Below are positions 57,651-64,000 of a stretch of DNA of 64,000 bases, one piece after another. The position numbers and the translations under genes are program-made. This stretch comes from Dentipellis sp. KUC8613 (lineage: Eukaryota; Basidiomycota; Agaricomycetes; Russulales; Hericiaceae), in the NCBI GenBank assembly GCA_002286715.1, contig NSJX01000005.1:935959-999958 (forward strand). The letters run 5' to 3'. Numbering within the stretch: position 1 is the first letter of the stretch; each line of letters opens with the position of its first letter. The notes beneath the pieces are model-generated. The model was not told where the DNA came from, ran no database searches, and saw only the letters and a program-made list of their open reading frames with translations.

Positions 57651-58071
57651 GATACGAGATATATGGAGACGGGGATACGAGCAAGAGTTGGGCAACGCGG
57701 ATGTGTCCAGTGGCAGTTGCGCTGTATAGAAGTACGCGCAAGTTACGTAACGCATATTCCGCTTCACTCTATTGTTCTGTAAGTAGTACATACCTATAAA
57801 GTACGCGTGTGGACTCCATCTGCGCGGACATGGACTGTTCCAATAATCGTACGTCCTCAAAACCCCGCACGAGCCGGTTGTGCTCTCGACCGACGATCTC
57901 AGACATGTCTGCAAGATTGCCATTGGATGTCGTCTTGTCACACATCTAATGCCAAACACAAAGCAGGCTCAGCATCATGTACAGATACCATCGAGGAATA
58001 TTTCGGTCATCGAACACAGAAATAATTCTGTAGACAAGTTAGAAATACCACAGAGTCGATGGAATCGAGAA
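57651..58071. other. Intergenic between family copies A and B
   Basis: No gene is supported. It is presumed upstream sequence of copy A and 3' flank of copy B. Confidence 0.4.
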
Positions 58072-58924
58072 TCAGTGGGTCGGAGGATTGTGAAGTACGG
58101 CTTCCCCAACGGGATTCGACGTGTTGAGTAAATGAGGCCTCTCCCTGCCCGGAGCCTCGAATACAAAGTCAGGCTGCCCCTCGCGTTTTATCATATAACG
58201 CGATGCCTCTAAGACAGAGAACTTCTCTGCACCTGGGAATATCTCGTCAGGCGACCACCCATAAGCTTCTTCCCAAGATATAACACGTTCAGGGAAGTAC
58301 GGAATGCCAGGGCGGTATATTGAATAGATGGCGAATCGGCCTTTCGAATTGACGGCCTTGAGCTTTCCGTCGGAATCGGTTATCACGAAGTCCAGAAGAA
58401 ACAGGCCTTGGTCAGCTACGCCTCCATCCCACATACGGATTCGCATGGGGGAGTTTGGTATCTCGACGACGTGAATTGGATCCCCGCTAAGGGGCTTGAA
58501 CTGATAATGACACGTTGAGAATGCTAATCATGTCAAACAAGAAACACATACACCCGAGGATCGCACTGAACCTCCTCTCATCTTCAGTCTCTGGTTGGCT
58601 TGGTCATCGTGTACCTTCCGGGCAGCGGCACGGTCTTCAAACGAACATCTTGTCACGCCAAGATAGGCATCGAGTTGGTCATCGGTCATGAAGAAGTCCC
58701 TGTAGTGATCCGGTGCAGCCTTCTTCACTGCAGCTTCGAGGTCATTTCTCGGAATGAGATCTGGGAGAACACCGCGGCTTGGCTGAGACTGAGGGTGTCG
58801 ATGGGGAGTAGGTGGCAGGATGTGAGAGTGACCCTTTGAGAGGCAAGCATCAAGGATGTACCAGAGGTCGTAGAGCGACGGGACGTACCGAGGGTTTCTC
58901 TACGTGCCGAATGTTTTGTGACAT
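58072..58924 (-). CDS. Unknown tandem family, intact copy B
   Basis: Not recognised. Three exons give 248 residues. Exon 1 is MSQNIRHVEKPS, intron 1 starts GTACGT, and intron 2 starts GTATGTGT right after VRSSG. Exon 2 has a Pro/His-rich N-terminal segment, then LIPRNDLEAAVKKAAPDHY, FMTDDQLDAYLGV and RAAARKVHDDQANQRLKM. Exon 3 holds the compact conserved region: MRIRMWDGGVADQGLFLLDF, KLKAVNSKGRFAIYSIYRPG, VISWEEAYGWSPDEIFPG, REGQPDFVFEAPGRERPHLL, ending NPPTH. No signal peptide or membrane helix is seen. The alternating beta-type pattern of exon 3 suggests a small globular domain. Same exon plan as copy D. Confidence 0.75.
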
Positions 58925-59639
58925 GGAAGCTAGGGCGATTGAACAAGGTGCACAAGACGTGATGACTGGCTGCCTGCTACGCAGGTTGCTGCCTGTATAT
59001 ACCTATTGATTATTACCCAAGCATCTTACGTGTCGTTTACCTTTTAGCCGTGCGCACCACTTGATCAGTGCCTCAGGGAGAAACGAAGGGAGATGATAGG
59101 CGGGGTCCTATATCTTCTTCTGTTATTATTGACTCGGATTCTGTGTGCTTTGTATTTGTCAAAAAGATAGTCTCTTAATACACATGGCGTTGGACCTACG
59201 CAACAAGTGGCCGCAGCGTATGTCACGAGAACGATCCGATACCGTGAGGGCGATGGAAGCGTGAGGGCTGCAATTCTCAAATACCTACGAGAAAAACCAC
59301 GTCATATATTATCATCTGTTCACCATATTACCTTCGCAGAGATCTTGTCACCGCCAAGCGTCATGATTACCTTGATGGTCGGCTGAGGGCTCCGGTAGTA
59401 TTTGCTGTGCTGTTTCTGAAAAGAAGGCGGCACGGGCACGGGCGGGAAGGAGCACAGTGGTTGGCCCTGACATCCTCGACGACCCCTCACTTCGAAATGC
59501 AGAAACGTGGTTCGGCGTTCACCGTCGTGAACTTCTTGGATATATGGCGCTACGAGTCTTATTTCGTTGGTGAGCCGTTGGTGAGGATGAGGGGCTTTTC
59601 CATACCTTTCTTCAGCTTGAAAACTGGTCCTTGTTCGTG
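58925..59639. other. Intergenic between copy B and the duplicated fragment
   Basis: No gene is supported. A minus-strand frame near 59,330-59,640 (TTFLHFEVRGRRG, TIKVIMTLGGDKISAKV) has no recognisable relative. Confidence 0.35.
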
Positions 59640-59965
59640 GTCGACAGTTCATTCCTGGAATTGATCACAAGGAGGAATGTCTCGCGTCTCGCACATCGCA
59701 TACGGTTTATCGTGGCGCTCATTCCCGCGTCGAGCATTCCGTGACCGCCACCATAAGGCACCTCGGGCCCGATCATCGTGTGGCAAGGAAAGGAGCATCT
59801 GCTGGCCGACAAGATTACAGACCCGTTGGTCCTAGCAAGAACGGCGCGCAAGAGCAGACGATCATATGAGAGATGAAGTACATCCTGCTACTATCATTGC
59901 CGTCACCGAGCGGCCACGGGTCGGCAATCTTGGACCGTAAGGAGTACTGACACTAAAGGCGGAGT
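59640..59965 (+). pseudogene. Decayed fragment of the Far1/Ste5-like gene (second copy)
   Basis: It aligns with 53,350-53,720 of the intact gene. Shared strings include GTCTCGCGTCTCGC, CGCTCATTCCCGCGTCG, GGCCACGGGTCG and CCGTAAGGAG (CCGCAAGGAG in the parent). Small deletions and substitutions break the frame. Only about 10% of the gene is present. Confidence 0.85.
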
Positions 59966-60004
59966 GAATTGGATTGCAGCCAGCCGAAAACGAAGGAGCA
60001 TCGC

Positions 60005-60528
60005 TCATGGGACCAAGGGAACGCACTGCTTCATGATGTTCGCAACGCGCTTCTCGAGCGCGGATGAAATCTGCTAATCTTCGTGACGGCACGATGAGAG
60101 TCGTCAGAGCTACGGCTCGAAATCTGCAAATCACGGTCGTAAGAAAGCGGGGCATGATATAGCACGCGGAAATGTTTGGACGGTGGGATGAACCCGCAGG
60201 TTTTCCAGCGACGGTGACGCTTCTTTCCTGAGCCTGTTTATCTCGCTGATGTCACCGTATGCAGCGTGCAACGTATGTCCGGCCAGATCTCGATGCCAAT
60301 GCACCAACGGCATAGTTGGGAGTGTACCGGACAGCGCGGACGCAGGCATCAGAAGCTTTGCATGCCGCTCGTCTGCACGGCAGTCAAGAATGCGTATTAG
60401 TACGAGTCGAACGTTAGCATGGACGGAACGCACCGTGAAAATGGTCGATGAGCCGCGGCGGGCTATTGTTCCCCTCACCAATGTTGACCATTCTCCGCTG
60501 CGCTTTTTCCATACTCCTGACTGCTGCT
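60005..60528 (-). pseudogene. Decayed fragment of dynactin p24 (second copy)
   Basis: It aligns with about 54,895-55,460 of the intact gene, including intron sequence (GATTTGCAG acceptor). It is therefore a DNA-level duplicate and not a retrocopy. Recognisable pieces include ALSGTLPT, GDISEINRL and an EAQRRM-like KAQRRM near the right end. Frameshifts and stop codons are present. The right end is fused to a family fragment (copy C). Confidence 0.87.
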
Positions 60529-60534
60529 GTGTGC

Positions 60535-60735
60535 ATACAATAGTCACCCTCTCGTCGTGTGCCCTTCGCACAGCGGCGCATTCATCTGCGGGGCGTCCCT
60601 GCACACCATAGTATGCGTCGACTTGATCATTGGTGTGGAAGTCCTTTCTGTAGTCTGGCTTTTGTTTCATAAAGGCGGCCTCAAACAGGTCCCTGGGCTT
60701 CGCATCCGAATTGTCATCTAAGGATGTCTGCTGCA
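60535..60735 (-). pseudogene. Truncated copy C of the unknown tandem family (N-terminal part only)
   Basis: It reads DNSDAKPRDLFEAAFM, then KDFHTNDQVDAYYGVQGRPA and AAVRRAHDERV, and stops at a junction with the dynactin fragment. It is nearly identical to copy A over this stretch and clearly less like B or D. Confidence 0.82.
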
Positions 60736-61176
60736 GCTCGAGTTGTTCGAAGGGAGTCGCAGAAGAAGGTACGTATGCACGTGACCGAGTGGGCCTTCAA
60801 ATCAAGGATACAGTCAATCGAAGACGGCATGCGATGGCCAGTACCCACCGCGTCAAATTACATTATGTAGATGTTCGATTTAGTGTGACATAGTTGCGTT
60901 GAAATGTGAATCTGGAAGAAAGGCAAACAGAGAACATCCAGCATTCATATTCAGCATCCAGCTCCGATTGAAGATTCGCCGCATTGGAGCCAGGCAATGC
61001 CTGATACGAAAACCTCCGACATGAAAATATGCGTCTGTAATACTAGAGGCCCAGGGGTCACATCTAGTGTCGTAAGTACCAACGTACAACACGCGTCCGT
61101 GCAAAACGTGATACATGAAGGATGGCATGTAGCCCACAGATATTCAATAAAGCAGCGAGAACAGCCAACAGAATGT
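60736..61176. other. Intergenic between fragment C and copy D
   Basis: Nothing is recognised. The left end may hold the eroded first exon of copy C. Confidence 0.35.
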
Positions 61177-62038
61177 TCAGGGATTCACAAGCATCGAGGG
61201 CCGTCCAATAGGTATCTCTGTCCTCAGCAGATGAGGTCTCTCCCTGGCTGGGACCCGGAATACGAAGTCGAAACGAGGCATGCCCTCGCGCTCCAACCGG
61301 TAAAATGCCCCCTCTGGGAGACTGAACCTCTCACAGCCTGGTTTGATGTCGGCAAGTGGGATCCCCCAAGCTTCTTCCCAAGAAATGAGACGTCCAGTTG
61401 AACATAGGATGCCCGGGCGGTGTATCGGGTAGATACCAAACTGACCACCCGAATTAACGGCCTTGAACAATCCAGAGGAATCATCTTTGACGACAAAGTC
61501 AAGAAGGAAAAGACCGTCGTCGGCTAGACCGCCATCCCAAAGGCGAATTTTCAAGTCACAATCCGGAATATCGATGGTGTAGAAGGACTCCTCGCGATCG
61601 GGGGACGGTTTGAACTGGTAGCGACGCGTTGAGAATATCAGTACCAATTAGAGAAAAAGAACACATACACCCGAAGTTGTCACTCTCCCACCACTTCTTT
61701 CCATAGCCTTATCGACTTTTTCATCATATAACTTCCGGCGGACAGCACGCTCTTCAGCGGATAGATTCGTTATCCGAAGACGAGCGTCAACTTCGTCATC
61801 AGTTTGCAAGAGGCGCTCGTGACCTGGAATGCCCTGTATCGCCTGCTCGAAACGATTTCGGGGCACTCGCTTTGTGGGAGCACCTTGGCGGCCCTGCGAT
61901 CTGCGATCTCGACGGAGGGCGAGGGGTGAAGTGGAGAGCGCCTAGAAGGAACAAGCATCACGAGCGTGCTTAAAGAATTGAACAAACGAGAAGACGTACC
62001 GAAGCAGATTGCCGCACTTGATTGATATACTGAGACAT
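61177..62038 (-). CDS. Unknown tandem family, intact copy D
   Basis: Not recognised. Three exons give 249 residues: MSQYINQVRQSAS, GTACGT intron 1, exon 2 ending VTTSG, GTATGTGT intron 2, and exon 3 ending MLVNP. The N-terminus is rich in Ser and Arg and nearly free of acidic residues up to RVPRNRFEQAIQGIPG, so mitochondrial targeting is conceivable. Next come LLQTDDEVDARLRI and SAEERAVRRKLYDEKVDKAM. Exon 3 has LKIRLWDGGLADDGLFLLDF, FKAVNSGGQFGIYPIHRPG, LISWEEAWGIPLADIKPG, and FDFVFRVPARERPHLL. Motifs shared with copy B define the family: WDGG(V/L)AD.GLFLLDF, KAVNS.G.F.IY.I.RPG, ISWEEA.G and R.RPHLL. Confidence 0.77.
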
Positions 62039-62464
62039 GGCGTAGTGAGAGCGTAGAAATCTATAAAGTATCGGTCGTGTCCAAGGTTTGGGTGTCGTCT
62101 ACAAGTCTCAGGCTCGAGGGTTCATGTACGTAAGTCATTTGAATCTGTCAATATGGTTGGTGGAACAACCATGTTGTTCGACGTGCGTACCTGTGTGCCA
62201 CAGCGAACCTTTGTGCTCGACTTTGCGAAGGCTCGAGCTAACCCGTAATCAGGAAAAGGTGATACTCGAGACACATATAGCGCAGAGTCACTTCCAGCAA
62301 GATGCAGATCAAACAACGGACTGCAGAATGTTACCCACTCTAGGTAATCAGAGCAACGAGTAGATTCTACAATAAAATATGTGTGTAGAAGGGCGAAATA
62401 GAAGTACAGCATCAAATGAACGAGTTGGCACCGAGTCAAATGTCAAGAAAGATCAGTCGCGACC
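62039..62464. other. Intergenic between copy D and the copper ATPase gene
   Basis: No gene is seen. It should contain the upstream region of copy D and the 3' untranslated region of the ATPase. Confidence 0.45.
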
Positions 62465-64000
62465 CTACACCGTCTCGTGCATCTCCACGGGCAACTGGTC
62501 GTAGCCCGCACGCGACGCCCGCCCGCCCACCAGCGCACGGACCGACATCCACGCATCACCCGCCGCATTCCGCACGCTGTCCAGGAGCGTCTCAGGCGGC
62601 GCGATCTCCTGGCCATGCAGGACGCTCTCCGCCGGGCGCACCCACCATTTGAGCAGCAGCGAGCTCGTGACGACGCTGACGGAGCTGAACGCCATCATCG
62701 CGCCGGCCATCATCGGGTGCAGGTGCAGGCCAAGCGGGAGGAAGAAGCCCATGGCGAGCGGGATGCCGAGGATGTTGTATATGCACGCCCAGAGCAGGTT
62801 GCGGCGGATGGTGCGGAAGATCGCGCGGGAGAGGTCGAGGGCGGCAACGACGTCGAGCAGGTCGGAGCGCATGAGGACGATGTCGGCGGCCTCGATCGCG
62901 ACGGACGTGCCCGAGGAGAGCGCGATGCCGACGGTGGCGGCGACGAGCGCTGGCGAGTCGTTGATGCCATCGCCCACCTGCGCATGCGCGATCAGCCTCG
63001 ATATTACCGAAGTAAGAGAAGAATGCGACCCACCATAGCGACGTTGCCCTTCTCCATAAGCTCGGCGACGACGGACGCCTTACCTTTCGGGCTCATGCTC
63101 GCCCACACGCCCTCGGGCGGGATGCCAACCTGCTTGGCAACCGCCAGCGCCGTGTCCTTGCCGTCGCCGGTCATCATGTTCACTTCGATTCCCATGTCCT
63201 GCAGCGCACGAATGGCCTGCGCGGAGCTTGGCTTCGGCGCGTCCGAGAGCGAAAAGGCGAGAGCGGGGAGACGGCGCGAGCCAGACGCGATGGCTGCGTA
63301 AATGATCGTGCGGCCCTTGGCTGCCTCCTCCTGCTCGAAATGAAGAAGCGTGGTGGGGACCTGGCCGTCGTTGAACTCGGAGACATAGCGCGCGCTGCCG
63401 ATCCACACGGTGTGCTGCTTCGGGGAGCCGGAGAGGGTGATGGAGGCCGTGACGCCCTGGCCGGTGACAGATTCGAAGGAGTTGACGGTCGCCTCTGGCG
63501 CGACGACGGCAGTGAGCGTCTTGCCCCACGTCGCGACTGCCTTGGCGAGCGGGTGCTCGGAACGCGCCTCCGTGGACGACACCATGGCGAGGAGCGCGGC
63601 GCGAGACGTGACGCCGTCGGCGGTGAGGCCCGCGAGCGCCGCGGCGTCGACGTCCGTCGCGAGGTGGACCTCAGCGTCGCCAAACTCGTCCGCAGGCACC
63701 CACGCGACGCCGACGACGGTCAGCTTGCCCTCGGTGACCGTGCCCGTCTTGTCGAGCACAACGCGCGACAGCGACCGGCTGGCCTCGAGCGCGCGCCCGC
63801 CCTTGATCAGGATCCCGTTCTTCGCGCCCATGCCCGTGCCGACCATGATCGCCGTGGGCGTGCTGAGGCCCAGCGCGCAGGGGCACGCGACAACGACGAC
63901 GGAGATGCAGAGCTGCAGGCACACCGCGAGCTTGCTCGCCCCGTGGTGGTGGAACATGGGCGGCAGCTCCGCGTCACTCATGAGGCTCGAGAGGATCATC
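62465..64000 (-). CDS. CCC2: Copper-transporting P1B-type ATPase, C-terminal part (runs off the right edge)
   Basis: The window holds about 490 C-terminal residues; the N-terminal metal-binding domains and first helices lie beyond 64,000. The protein pumps Cu(I) into the secretory pathway to load multicopper enzymes. Visible motifs in order: the transmembrane [13 protein letters not shown] with the CPC copper site, the phosphorylation site [18 protein letters not shown] with the P1B His-Pro, TGDG, and [11 protein letters not shown]. One GT-AG intron (about 62,980-63,035) splits VGDGIND from the preceding NVAM. Two terminal helices ([40 protein letters not shown]) and a short tail ending PVEMHETV follow. 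All catalytic residues are present. Confidence 0.95.

Overview
This is nuclear DNA of a basidiomycete fungus, most likely an Agaricomycete. The protein genes are cut by many short GT-AG introns, mostly 50-60 bases. The gene content fits that lineage: several F-box/leucine-rich proteins of the 'YNALAPIHILP' type, a fused dioxygenase/P450 oxylipin synthase, a lineage-type multi-pass membrane protein, small secreted proteins and a RING-PH-VWA scaffold. Intron positions were assigned by eye from splice signals and reading frame, so exon edges may be off by a few bases even where outer limits are firm. Family assignments come from recognised motifs; no database search was run.

Left part (1-14 kb): a Gfo/Idh/MocA oxidoreductase (+), an Erv1/ALR sulfhydryl oxidase (+), a roughly 20-exon linoleate diol synthase/psi-factor oxygenase (-), and a multi-pass membrane protein (+). 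The gaps hold a decayed tandem duplication (about 9.2-10.2 kb), a 20-bp minisatellite (12.94-13.06 kb) and a perfect 13-bp-stem hairpin (14.06 kb).

Middle (14-41 kb): two paralogous small secreted proteins (14.4 kb + and 36.2 kb -), four F-box genes (15.7, 26.8, 29.0 and 38.0 kb, the middle two divergent), a ZIP zinc transporter, a ZNHIT2-like protein, a cytochrome P450, a COMPASS Shg1-type subunit, a TMEM97/EXPERA membrane protein, and three copies of an intron-containing initiator-unlike tRNA-Met(CAU). The 20.2-24.6 kb stretch is gene-poor.

Right part (41-64 kb): a small single-pass membrane protein, a Zds1-type protein, about 3.8 kb with no recognisable gene, a large RING-PH-VWA protein with the Far1/Ste5 domain order and an unusual 851-bp intron, dynactin p24, then a rearranged region (56-62 kb). 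That region has two intact and two broken copies of a gene family I do not recognise. It also has a decayed second copy of the 3' end of the Far1-like gene joined to a decayed second copy of dynactin p24, and a 1,025-bp Tc1/mariner-like element with matching inverted ends and TA target duplication, sitting inside one broken family copy. The window ends inside a copper P-type ATPase (Ccc2 type).

There is no obvious biosynthetic gene cluster. Most genes are independent housekeeping or signalling units. The most novel material is the unknown tandem family with its duplication history at 56-62 kb, and the secreted-protein pair.
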